Shown: positions 1 through 10,700, counted from the stretch's first letter. The stretch is 64,000 bases of DNA from Orychophragmus violaceus (GCA_030180135.1 CM058239.1:68889823-68953822); one strand, 5' to 3'. Notes: generated from the letters alone by a model not told the origin. Translations and numbers: made by a program.

Positions 1-541
1 AAAGAGATGGTATGTCTGAGATCAGAGAAACACCGAGGGATGAATCCTCCAAAGGTTCACACACGCGATCACAGAAAACGGCTGCTAGACCACAAGGAAC
101 TCGGCGCAGAGAGAGAGAGAGTTTTCGGCTAGGGTTTTTGGTTCTGAACCCGAGTTTTATTTATAAAACTTGTCCGGTTCCGTTTGGGCCATTTGGCCCA
201 AACACCAATTAACTCGACGGCATTCGCGCACTGTGTCGATCGACACCCCTTGTGTATCGATCGACACACAGTGGCTAAACCGTTTTATTCTCTCTAAGTA
301 CAGTAAATGCCTAGCACTTTTACCGTACTTCTGCTAAACCGTTCCTACACATTTTCCTGTTAGCTTAGGCGTGTGACCCATATGGGATCATATAATAAAG
401 GCAATAAGTCCAAGACTTATAGATCATGAGCGGACTCTAGCAAGCCATCATGACCCCCAGTATTATATGACTTATGTCTGATCATTGACATACTCTTACT
501 TTCTAGAGACAGTACCGAGATTACTGGACACAATTCCAACA
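1..541 (-). mobile_element. Partial copia LTR (A-type), cut by the window edge
   Basis: This is the reverse complement of the first four fifths of the LTR that bounds element A at 5484. It is recognisable by its terminus at 532-541 (ends CCAACA), by the 81-nt stem module at 389-469, and by two palindromes 21 bp apart near 234-270. Its TG end faces right, so it is either the 5' LTR of a minus-strand element lying off the left edge or a solo LTR. It interrupts the gypsy element that starts at 542. It is related to the LTR of element A but clearly not identical (sequence around 290-360 differs). The TSD cannot be tested because the other end is outside the window. Confidence 0.85.
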
Positions 542-1323
542 ATTACATGGTATTAAGAAAGGGTCAGTAAGGCAGGTTAAAGCTAATAAGCTTAACAAGA
601 TAAGAGAAGAAGACGTCCAAATATCTATGCTATGCGTACAAGATTTTATGGAAACTGAGGCAGTGGCGATCGCTTCAGTGGATGCTAGCCAAGAAACCGC
701 ACCACCCGACCTCGAGTTACAAGAAATTTTGGCTAGCTTTGAGGACGTTTTCGAAGAGCCAGTAGCCTTACCACCGTCACGAGCCCTGCACGACCATCAA
801 ATTCCTTTAGTGGACGGGTCTAATCCCATTAACCAGCGGCCGTACAGATACGCAATACATCAGAAAAATGAAATTGACAAGATCGTACAAGAGCTGTTGA
901 GTGCAGGAACAATACGTGACAGTTGCAGTTCGTTTGCGTCACCTGTGGTCTTAGTTAAAAAAAAAAAAGATGGAACTTGGCGTTTATGTGTGGACTATCG
1001 AGGCTTGAATGGGATGACAGTTAAAAACAGGTTCCCAATCCCATTGATCGAGGACTTAATGGATGAGCTAGGAGGATCCACGGTTTACTCCAAGATCGAC
1101 TTAAGAGCGGGTTACCATCAAGTGAGAAAGGCAGAGAATGATATCCACAAAACTGCTTTCAAAACTCATAGCGGGCACTACGAATATCTGGTCATTCCCT
1201 TCGGACTTAATAACGCCCCGGCTACCTTTCAAGGACTAATGAATTCGGTTTTTAGAGAGCTGTTGCGAAAGTAAGTTCTCATATTCTTCGACGATATCTT
1301 GATATACAGTCCCACACTCGAAC
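542..1323 (+). pseudogene. Ty3/gypsy chromovirus pol, part 1: reverse transcriptase
   Basis: The reading frame is open from 544 to 1271 and encodes the linker and the first half of a gypsy reverse transcriptase. Visible RT blocks are the LVKKKKDGTWRLCVDYRGLN block, the KIDLRAGYHQ block and FGLNNAPATFQ. An in-frame TAA at 1272-1274 interrupts it just before the catalytic motif, which reads FFDD instead of the usual Y(F/V)DD. Copia B is inserted at 1324; the same frame resumes at 16188, so this is one element split by an insertion. Gag, most of protease and the 5' LTR are not in the window, because the left-edge LTR at 1-541 interrupts the gene. It is not functional. Confidence 0.93.
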
Positions 1324-1993
1324 TGTTGGGATTATGTATTGAAATCATATTGTACTTACTCTGCATGATAGTTGTATAGTCGAGATCGGAAAATTCATGT
1401 GATACTAGGTGGTCATAATGTTTTGCTAGAAGCCGCTTATGACAAATGAGTTGTAACTCATTGAAAGTATTATGTGAACCTACAGGGTCACACACCTAAG
1501 CAAGCTGGATACACTTTGTATGGGATTGATCATTGGCATATGGTCTGGTCAATGTGTATCGGATACACATTGATATCGGGTTTTAAGAGGTGTGTCGATC
1601 CACACACTACACAAGCCGGGTTTCGAGACTGATCTTTCGATTTGATGACTTAAACGAATTGGAATTAGTCCAATGATCGGTTTAGTCATTCCAGGTCTAT
1701 ATATAGGTTTATATGAACGACCTGGAACCCTAGTCGTTGATTTTGGCAGCCACCTCTCTAAACACAGGGATTCCCAGGAGATCCGATTCCCGGCACTAGC
1801 ATCCCGGCGGACTGCAGTAGAGGCGCATCATTTGAGGCGCTCTTGATCTCAATTACATGTTCATCATTCCGCTGCAAATCTCCAGGTAAACACGAGATCA
1901 TTCCTAATGATTCAATTAACTAAACCCTAGATCCTAGGCTATCTGGAACTAGTTAGGATTCAATCTGATGATAGAATGGCATAAGTTCCAACA
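1324..1993 (+). repeat. 5' LTR of element B
   Basis: The LTR is 670 bp, TG...CA, and is matched by the copy at 15491. It holds the three-way-junction module (1396-1477), one degenerate palindrome near 1592, a TATA box (about 1697-1706) inside an inverted repeat CCAGGTC/GACCTGG (1691-1697 and 1719-1725), and a candidate splice donor CCAG|GTAAAC at 1885/1886. Confidence 0.93.
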
Positions 1994-1994
1994 G

Positions 1995-2006
1995 TGGTAT
2001 CAGAGC
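1995..2006 (+). other. Primer-binding site of element B
   Basis: TGGTATCAGAGC lies one base after the LTR. It is complementary to the 3' end of plant initiator tRNA-Met, the usual copia primer. Confidence 0.92.
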
Positions 2007-3649
2007 CTAGGGTTTTTCCATTGAATCAAACATGCTGATTGAATTTGATGAATTAAATTCGCACATATGTGTTGTATGAAAAAAGGATCATGTTAGATCG
2101 ATTTCTCTGAAAACGAATTCTGTGTTTTTTGTCTGTGTCGATCGACACAGAAAGTGTGTCGGTCGATACGGCGTAGAAAATCGTAAAGAATTAGGGTTTA
2201 ATTTGAAATCGGCGGATAGGGTTTTTCGCGAAGTATCGACCGACACCAAGCTGGTGTCGATCGACACATGAAGAAAACCTGATTAAAATTTTAGGGTTCG
2301 ATCAATGGATCGAGAATTTCTTGTTGCCCTACTGTGTCGATCGACACAGGTTGAGTGTCGGTCGACACATGCCTTGCGATTGGTTGATCGGTTCAATTGG
2401 ATTGAACTGGTTATCATGCTTGGTTAAGTTAGATCAGATCGGTTTAAATTGGATGAATTGATTCAATTGGATTGAACTTGTTATCTCAATTAGTATAAAA
2501 CGATTTGATTGGTTAAGATCAGTTTGATTGGATAAGTCGGTTCAATTGGATTGGACCGGTTATCGCGATTAGTTAAAACTGGTTGAATCGGTTCAATTGG
2601 ATGAACCGGTTGAATTGGATTTGACCGGTATCTCAATTGGTCTAAACCGGTTTATTTGGTTAATTTCCGGTTCAATTGGATTGACCGGTTATCGGGTTGG
2701 TTAGAATGAATATCAAGTGTCGACCAAGTGTGTCGGTCGACACATGTTGTGTCGGTCGACACATGTTGTGTCGATACGAACAGTATATCGATCGACACAA
2801 GTGTCGTGTCGGTCGATCGATATACATACAGTGTCGATTGACGCCAATCGTTTGGTTATTGAACCAAATGATTGAGAAACCGAACCAAATGACCTAACCC
2901 ACTTCTTAGAAAAATTAAAACTCAATTGAAATTAGAAGTTAAACATGTTCTAAATCCATTGAATACACATTGGATGTGTATTAGATCAAAGCTTAGTTTT
3001 CAATATGGTCAACTGTCAAGACTCATTTCGTTGTTGTGATAGTCTTGCCAAGAGCTTGGTGTCCATAATTAAATGAGTAAGGCAGGTAGTTGTGTTGATG
3101 GTCTTGCAGTGCTTGGCATCAATAATTACATGACCTAAGAGATTGATTAACTAACCTTTTCGAGTTCCGTTTCCTCAACTAAATATCAAGTGACCTTGAT
3201 GTCTTGCCCGATCTGGTCTACTGTCAAGACTCGTTTCGTTGTTGGATAGTCTTGGAGTCCTTGGTATCTACAATTACATGAGTAAGGCAGGTGATCATTG
3301 ATACACTTGCAGTGCGACTGTCAATTATCACAAGACTGAAGAGACTGGTTTAACTTTACTGGGCTATCAGAAGTTCTGGGCCCAGAGACGTCAGAGTGGA
3401 TGAGGCATGGATTGTCTTATCTGCGACCAAGAGTTGTATTGGGTACAATTAGCAATGATTTGCTTGCCTAGATAACTAAACTCCGGGTGATGGCGAATCG
3501 TCCACTCAGATTTTAGTGAAGTATGGGTCTTGGATCATTATATTCATAGAGGAAACACTGTTCGAATATAATGCGATTTTTCTTATTAAATAAGATTTCT
3601 CATTTCCTGAACTTCATAACTAAAATTTTATTTTCTTAGATTTCAGCCT
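2007..3649 (+). other. Untranslated leader of element B
   Basis: This is 1.6 kb without a credible ORF. It contains clustered TCGATCGA-type palindromes (2134-2170, 2232-2268, 2333-2369, 2716-2822), then stretches rich in GGTT/AACC. An approximately 210-bp direct duplication follows (about 3009-3215 and 3219-3420, both with the ACTGTCAAGACTC motif). Near the end are a 10-bp-stem hairpin (3536-3573) and a pyrimidine-rich acceptor TTTCAG ending at 3646, just before the gag ATG at 3650. Confidence 0.8.
2134..2822 (+). promoter_or_regulatory. Palindrome cluster, mostly 21-bp-phased pairs (element B leader)
   Basis: There are copies of a 16-bp palindrome related to TGTGTCGATCGACACA. Pairs at 2134/2155, 2232/2253 and 2333/2354 are 21 bp apart centre to centre. 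A denser group at 2716-2822 has 19-21 bp steps. The same arrangement recurs in the LTRs or leaders of elements A, C and D. The function is unknown; a protein-binding array or an RNA dimerisation signal are both possible. Confidence 0.7.
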
Positions 3650-4540
3650 ATGTCTAAAACTACTTTCTCGTTGCGATCCGTCCTTGAGAAGGACAAGTTA
3701 AATGGATCAAATTTCCTGGATTGGTATCGGAACTTGAGGTTTATTCTCAAGCAAGAGAGTAAGGACTATGTCCTTGAGAAAGCTCTCCCCGAGAGGCTTG
3801 GGACCAATGCCTCGCATGTAGTATATGATGCTTGGAATAAGCATTATATTGATGTGGTAGATGTGTGTGGTCTGATGTTGGCTACCATGAACTCGGACTT
3901 AAAGAGTCAACATGAGAACATGGAGTCGCCAATAGAGATGATCACCAGCCTGAAACTGATGTTTCAAGAACAGGCACGAGTTGAGAGATACCAGATGGTT
4001 AAGTCTCTCATTGGGTGCAAGATACCAAAGGATGCTCCAGTGAGTCTTCATGTCATTAAAATGATGGGTAACATTGATAACCTGGGGAAACTGGATTGTC
4101 CTGTTAGCCTAGAGTTGGCTACTGAGATCATTCTGCAGTCACTGCCGTCAAGCTATGATAAGTTTATTAAGAGCTATATCAAGAATGGCTTGACGAAGAC
4201 GTTGACTAATCTGCATGGCATGCTCAAGACAGTTGAGCAAAACATCATAAAGGGTAAAAGGTTTGAGAAATCTTGTAGAGACAAGGGTAGAGACAAGGCC
4301 GTCCAGATTTGGAATCAGGATAAGCCCGTGTCATCTTATAAGCCCAAGCCTGGCCCATCCGATGTTGGTAAGTGCTGCTACTGTGAAGAGATTGGGCATT
4401 GGAAGAGAAATTGCATTAAATTCTTGGAAGATTCACAAGAGATGAAGGAGATGTACGGGACTTCTTCTTCAGGTATTGTGTTATCACTTCAAGTTCTACG
4501 TAGGTATTTGGATACTAGTTGTGGTACTGATATTTTTTAA
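3650..4540 (+). CDS. Gag of non-autonomous copia element B
   Basis: This is a 296-aa copia Gag. It would form the capsid-like particle that packages the element RNA in the cytoplasm. It begins MSKTTFSLRSVLEKDKLNGS, the same start as its relatives in C, D and A. The gag core (about 1-200) is followed by a basic linker and a CCHC zinc knuckle CYCEEIGHWKRNC near residues 241-253. The frame then runs into the protease, where the active site reads DTS (DTG in relatives) and a TAA ends it at 4538-4540. In element A the same frame continues into pol. Element E has a TAA at the equivalent place, so the stop predates both copies. The start is chosen by alignment with relatives and by the acceptor-like TTTCAG just upstream. 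Confidence 0.85.
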   Translation: MSKTTFSLRSVLEKDKLNGSNFLDWYRNLRFILKQESKDYVLEKALPERLGTNASHVVYDAWNKHYIDVVDVCGLMLATMNSDLKSQHENMESPIEMITSLKLMFQEQARVERYQMVKSLIGCKIPKDAPVSLHVIKMMGNIDNLGKLDCPVSLELATEIILQSLPSSYDKFIKSYIKNGLTKTLTNLHGMLKTVEQNIIKGKRFEKSCRDKGRDKAVQIWNQDKPVSSYKPKPGPSDVGKCCYCEEIGHWKRNCIKFLEDSQEMKEMYGTSSSGIVLSLQVLRRYLDTSCGTDIF

Positions 4541-5483
4541 ATATGCGGGGCCTAAGCAACGGTAGAACGTTGAAGAAAGGACAAGTGGAACTGCGCGTCT
4601 GGAATGGAGCAATGGTTGCTGCATTAGCCGTAGAGATTCTCCACTTGTAGGAGCCTTTCAAGCTTGGTTTTTGAATTAAGTAATTGCTACTATGTACCTG
4701 CTTCAAGCAGAGATGTCCTTCAATTTCTTGTAAGAATTTGGATGTTTTTCATTTTGATAAAAGACAAGTTTTGCTCTTTTGATCTTGATGAAATATTCTA
4801 TGGTAGCACCCCTTTTTGAAAAATGGGTTTTATATCTTAAACCAATGTTCGCCTTTATATAACATAAATACCAAACGGTTTAAGTCTGATGACTCGAACT
4901 CGATTTTTCTTTGGCATAGTCGTTTCATCCACATAGAGTGGAGCGGATTCAGAAGTTCCATATTTATGGGCTTTATGGGCTCATTTGATTATAAATCATA
5001 TGAGATATGAATTCTGATTACTGGGCCAAATGACTAAGGCTTCTTTAGCAGAGCTAAAGAAAAGGGCCAGAGGCTTATTGGGCCTTACACATACTGATGT
5101 ATGTGGCCCGATGAGCATTAGTGCCAGAAGAAATCTTCAATACTTCATTACCTTTATTGATGACTTTAGTAAGTGTGGCTGTGTTCATTTGATGAGACAC
5201 GAGTCGAAATTTTTTTTGAAATGGTCAAAGGAGTTCCAGAATGAAGTATAGAACCGATATGACAAAAGTATTAAAGATCCTCGATCAGATCGCGGAAGAA
5301 AATACTTGAGTCAAGAATTGAGTGATCATTTAAGTGAGTGTGAAGTCGTCTCACAGCTCATCTCTCCTGGAAAACCTGAATGGTGTTTCCGAGAGAATTA
5401 ATCGGACCTTATTGGATTTGATCCGATTAATGATGAGTCACACGAATCTTCCATTATCCTTTTAGTAATACGCTCTAGAAATG
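4541..5483 (+). pseudogene. Decayed protease-integrase of element B, part 1
   Basis: All frames are broken, but the copia order can be followed: protease remains, the FLWH..LGHI-like zinc region (about 4905-4990), then integrase pieces. These include LLGLTHTDVCGPMS at about 5074-5115 and FITFIDDFSK at about 5140-5175, in the short open stretch 5030-5251. Many frameshifts and stops are the same as in element E (for example the TTGTAAGAATTTG segment near 4730). Copia A interrupts it at 5484. Confidence 0.85.
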
Positions 5484-6160
5484 TGTTGGAATTGTGTCCA
5501 GTAATCTCGGTACTGTCTCTAGAAAGTAAGAGTATGTCAATGATCAGACATAAGTCATATAATACTGGGGGTCATGATGGCTTGCTAGAGTCCGCTCATG
5601 ATCTATAAGTCTTGGACTTATTACCTTTATTATATGATCCCATATGGGTCACACGCCTAAGCTTACAGGAAAATGTGTAAGAACGGATTGACAGAAGTAC
5701 GGTAAAAGTGCTAGGCATTTACCGTACTTAGAGATTAAAGGGTTCAGCAATCGTGTGTCGATCGATACACAAGGTGTGTCGATCGACACAGTGCGTGAAC
5801 GCCTAGGAAATAATAAGACCGAGAATTGAGCCCGAAAGCCCATGAGAACTAAGACAGGTTTTAAATGAATAAAACCTGACCTAGCTCTCTAATTCTTAAA
5901 AAGGTCTGCGCCTCTCTCTCTCTCTCTGTCGCCTCCCTCCTCGTGGTCTAGCAGCCAGATTCCTTTGCGTGCGTGTGTGAACCTTTGGAGGATCCATCCC
6001 TTGGTGGCTCTCTGATCTCTGACCTGTTCTCCCTTTCCGCTGCACAAAACAGGTAAAAGGTGAGATCAACAATTGTTTCTAATCAAGAGAACCTAGATCC
6101 GCATGTTTAGGATAATCTGAATCAGAGAATTGAATCAGGATTCATCTAAACATTCCTACA
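5484..6160 (+). repeat. 5' LTR of element A
   Basis: The LTR is 677 bp, TGTTGG...CCTACA. It contains the three-way-junction module (5556-5636), two palindromes 21 bp apart (5754-5769 and 5775-5790), an inverted repeat CAGGTTTTA/TAAAACCTG (5855-5878) at the likely core promoter, a CT microsatellite (about 5910-5927), and a candidate splice donor CAG|GTAAAAG at 6052/6053. Confidence 0.95.
5754..5790 (+). promoter_or_regulatory. Paired palindromes in the element A LTR
   Basis: Two 16-bp near-perfect palindromes with core TCGATCGA are separated by 5 bp, giving exactly 21 bp centre to centre. They lie about 65 bp upstream of the AT-rich inverted repeat that probably marks the promoter. The 3' LTR repeats them at 12806-12842. 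Confidence 0.7.
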
Positions 6161-6161
6161 G

Positions 6162-6173
6162 TGGTATCAGAGC
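6162..6173 (+). other. Primer-binding site of element A
   Basis: TGGTATCAGAGC lies one base beyond the 5' LTR and is complementary to the initiator tRNA-Met 3' end. Confidence 0.93.
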
Positions 6174-7707
6174 TATTGGTTCTGGTTTTTCTTGTTTAGA
6201 TTCATGTTTAGGATTGTTTAAAGAGGTGTTTTTGAATCAATCTACTGATAAGATTAAAACACTTAAGAAACAAGAATTGAATCCTAAACAAACAGTTGAA
6301 AAATCGCATGACCAAGCTATATTGATTTGGTATGCGACCTAAACTGATTTTTGCATCGACTGAGATCGCATTGCATCGATCGATGCAATGCATGGATCGA
6401 TCGTTGCAACAGCGAGAGATTGACCACGATCGCATGGATCGATCAAACGATCGCATGGATCTCGCGAGAATCTCTCGGCCAAATTTGTTAACCGTTCGTG
6501 CACGCGTGAGAGCATCGATCGATGCAGGATCGATGCACGATCAATGCAGGATCGATGCTGAGAGCGTCGATCGATGCGGTTAGGGTTTTGGCTCGGTTTA
6601 ATGTAATTAAAACTTAAACCGTCACGGTTTAATAAACAGACTTAATAAATTTATTAAGTTCTGGTTAAACCGGGATAAGAAATCCAATGTCGAAATAATT
6701 ATTGGATTTAGTGCCTAAACCAGGATTTTCTAATTTGATTTGGTTGGACCAAATAAATTGAGAAAATCCGGTTTAGTAAATAACCGGTTGACAATTGTGG
6801 TCGTCGTAGTAATTAATTTTGGTTAGACCAATTTTAATGAACCAGACCGGTTATGTCATTTGATTGGACAATTGGGTCATGTCTTGGACATGGACCAATT
6901 CTTGGGCCTCGGGCCAAGAAGTTAAAACAATTGGGCCAATTATTTGAGTCTTTCTTCAGATTAATTTAAAATTTATTTTATAAAATTATAAAGTCGATTT
7001 TAAATTAAAGTTTCCGAAATTTTGAAATTAGAAAGTTTCTTAAAATAGAAGTTTCTAGATTTGCGAGTTTTGGATTTTAAAGAAATTTCTAATTTTAGAA
7101 AGTTTCCAATTTTAGAAAGTTTCCCAAAATAGTAGGTTTCCAAAAATAGAAAGTTTCCCGAAATAGTAATCTTCTATTTTGGGAATGAAATTTTAATAAA
7201 CCTACGAACCTCAAATAAAATCAAGCGTTGGATGTCTTGCCCAGTCTATGTCAGCTGTCGAAGCCCATTCAATTGTATTCATGGCCTTACAGTGTGAGGG
7301 TGTCTACTTTTGCGTGGATAAGACGGTTTGTGGTTCATAAATGTCATTGGGAGTCCCAGACATTAATGATTACATGACTGTATAGTCTGGTTTTCTTGAC
7401 TAGGCCATCGGGAGTCCCGGGCCTTGAGACATCAGAGTGGATTGGGCCTCGGGCCCAGATTCACAACCAAGAATTATATCACGGATATAATTAGCCGATA
7501 TAGGACTTACCGATATAAGCTAAGGTTGGGTGACGGCCAGTGGCCCACTTTAATCTTAGTTATATGTGGATCTTGGAATCATTATATTCTATTGAGGGTA
7601 ACTTATGTTATTGAATATAATGCGTGATTAATCATATTAAATATAATACGAGATTAATCATATTGAACAAAATAACTAATAACCTTTTTATCTTATATAT
7701 TTCAGCT
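6174..7707 (+). other. Leader of element A, candidate intron
   Basis: This is noncoding. Its palindromes have the same TCGATCGA core as in B, C and D but GCA/TGC flanks (6352-6410, about 6430-6470, 6509-6580); two pairs are again 21 bp apart. An AT-rich stretch with repeated GAAAGTTTC-like segments follows (about 7020-7190). Then comes a hairpin with arms 7580-7589 and 7613-7622, and a polypyrimidine tract with TTTCAG ending at 7705. With the donor at 6053 this would define an intron of 1653 bp. Confidence 0.7.
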
Positions 7708-10700
7708 ATGACTACTACAAGCACACAAAACACATTCTCTATCCGGTCTGTTCTCGAGAAGGAGAAGCTGACTGGAACAAACTTCCTGACGTGGTCAAGG
7801 AACTTGAGGCTGGTCCTCAAGCAGGAGAAGAAGGATTATGTCCTTCGTGATCCTCTCCCCGAGAGGCTTGCTAACAATGCCGCCAGGACTCTGCATAATG
7901 CTTGGGAAAAGCATTCGTCAGATGAAAATGATGTGTATTGCCTTATGTTGGCGACAATGACTGCTGAGCTGCAAATGCAGTTCGAGAGTGTTTTGTCACC
8001 AATTGAGATAATGGCAAGCCTGAAATCGCTTTTTCAGGAGCAAGCAAGGACTGAGAGGTTTCAAACAGTTAAGAACCTCTTAGACTGTAAGTTGGCTGCA
8101 AATGCGGCAGTGAGTCCTCATGTCTTGAAGATGATGGGTTATCTCGATCATCTTCAGAAACTCGACTGCCCTATCAGCCAGGAACTTGCCTGCGACATCA
8201 TTCTGCAGTCATTACCTGCAAGCTATGATCAGTTCATTCTGAACTTTAACATGCATGGCTTGAGTAAGACATTGCCTGAGCTTCACGGAATGCTCAAGAC
8301 TGCAGAGCCCAACTTGAGGAAAACCGCCAAGGACCCCAATGTGCTTATGGTGCAAAAGGGCAAGGGGTTTAAGAAATCCTCTGCTAAGGATAAGGGAAAG
8401 GCCAAGGCTGTCCAAGTCGCGGACAAGGACACGCCAAAGCCCAAGCCCAAGTCCAAGGCTGGGCCAACTGACATATGCAGGTTCTGTAAAGAACCAGGGC
8501 ATTGGAGGAGAGAATGTAAGAAATTCCAAGAAGGTCTAAAGGAATTGAAGAAGAAGACTCTCGAGACTTCTTCGACAGGTATTTTTGTTATAGAAGTTAA
8601 TACGACTACTTCTGATAATACCTCATGGGTTATGGATACTGGTTGTGGGGCTCATATTTGTACTAATATGCAGGCACTCAGCAACAGTAGAAGGCTGAAG
8701 CAAGGACAAGTGGAGCTACGAGTTGGGAATGGAGCGAAAGTTCCAGCACTAGCTGTAGGCACATACTTGTTGTCTTTACCTTCGGGATTGATTTTAGAAC
8801 TCAATAATTGTTATTTTGTACCTGCTATAAGCAGAAATATTATTTCAATTTCTTTGTTGGATTTGGAAGGTTATGATTTTTCAGTTAAGAATAAATTATG
8901 TTCCTTCAATCGCAACAATTTGTTCTATGGTTCTGCCCCTCTTACGAATGGGCTTTACATACTCGATCAATCCGCGCCAATTTATAACATTAATACCAAA
9001 CGGTTCAAACCTAATGAGGAGAACCGAACGTTTCTATGGCATTGTCGTTTAGGGCACATCAGCGAGAAACGCATCAAGAGGCTCCATTCGAATGGACTTC
9101 TTGGCTCATTTGACTTTGAGTCATGTGAGAAATGCGAATCCTGCATGATGGGCAAAATGACACGGGCCCCCTTTAATAAACCTAACGAGAGGGCCAGTGA
9201 CTTATTGGGCCTGATACACACTGACGTGTGTGGCCCAATGTCCACAAATGCAAGAGGAAACTATCAGTACTTCATTACCTTCACTGATGATTTCAGTAGG
9301 TATGGATATGTTTATTTAATGAAACATAAGTCTGAATCTTTTGAGAAGTTCAGAGAATTCCAAAATGAAGTACAGAACCAACTTGGCAAAAGCATTAAGG
9401 CTCTTCGGTCCGACCGAGGAGGAGAATACTTAAGCCAAGAATTCAGTGATCATCTAATAGAGTGTGGGATCGTATCCCAACTCACTCCTCCCGGAACACC
9501 TCAATGGAATGGTGTGTCTGAGAGGAGAAATCGGACCTTATTGGATATGGTTCGATCTATGATGAGTCACACAGACCTTCCGATATCCCTTTGGGGATAT
9601 GCTCTGCTAACAGCAGTGTTCACTCTAAATAGAGCGCCATCGAAAGCAGTAGCAAAGACACCATATGAATTATGGACTGGAGTGGCTCCAGTGCTGTCTT
9701 ATCTTAGAATTTGGGGTTGTGAAGCCTATGTCAAGAGATTGATCTCAGATAAGCTTACACCAAAGTCTGATAAATGCTACTTCATTGGTTATCCGAAGGA
9801 AACCAAGGCTTATTACTTCTATCTACGTTCCGAGAACAAGATCTTTGTTGCCCGGGATTGTAACTTTCTTGAGAGGGAGTTTCTCTCTAAGAAAGACAGT
9901 GGGAGTAAGGTACTGCTTGAAGAAATTCAAGATGAACAGGATACTGCTCAACCTAATGAGGAAGAGCAGCAGGAGGACCTACAAGAAATTGTAGAGCCTG
10001 AACCTGTAGTACCTGAAGTTCGAAGATCCGGGAGGATCCGTCACGAACCCGAGAGATATCAAGGATTCCTCGTGACTGACTGTCATGATCTTCTGATCAT
10101 TGATGGTGATGAACCATCGAACTTCAATCAAGCCATGATGGGCCCAGATTCCTCAAAGTGGCGCAAGGCCACTGATTCCGAAATGGACTCCATGTCGGTC
10201 AACCAAGTGTTTTCGTTGGTTGACTTACCCGCTGGTGTAAAAGCCATCGAGTGCAAATGGATCTTCAAGAAGAAGATTGACGTGGATGGAAATGTCCAGA
10301 TTTATAAAGCCAGGTTGGTGGCAAAAGGTTTCAGACAAGTTCACGGTGTGGATTACGATGAAACCTATTCACCAGTGGCTATGATGAAATCTATTCGGAT
10401 TCTACTAGCAACTGCAGCTTTTCATGATTATGAAATTTGGCAGATGGACGTGAAAACCGCCTTCCTGAATGGAATTCTGGAAGAGGAAATGTATATGACG
10501 CAACCTGACGGTTACATAGATCCAAAGAATGCTGGGAAAGTATGCAAGCTTCATAAATCCATTTATGGATTGAAGCAAGCATCGAGGAGCTGGAATCTTC
10601 GTTTTGATGAAGCGATCAAGCAATTTGACTTCATCAGAAACGAAGAAGAACAATGCGTGTATAAGAAAACTAGTGGGAGCAAGATAGTATTTCTTATTCT

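Noticed and set aside
1995..2006. PBS matches as tRNA genes
   Set aside because: Only the 12-nt complement of the initiator tRNA 3' end is present. No cloverleaf or A/B boxes surround it.
2697..2925. Short ORFs rich in SVDT/SIDT/VDRH on both strands of leaders and LTRs (also 5649-5843, 30113-30316)
   Set aside because: They are translations of the TGTGTCGATCGACACA palindromes, which are open on both strands. There is no conservation of protein and no domain.
5556..5636. The LTR three-way junction as a tRNA or known viral 3' tRNA-like structure
   Set aside because: It has two hairpins plus a closing stem, no CCA end, no T-loop sequence and no anticodon-like arm of proper size. It is better reported as an unknown structure.
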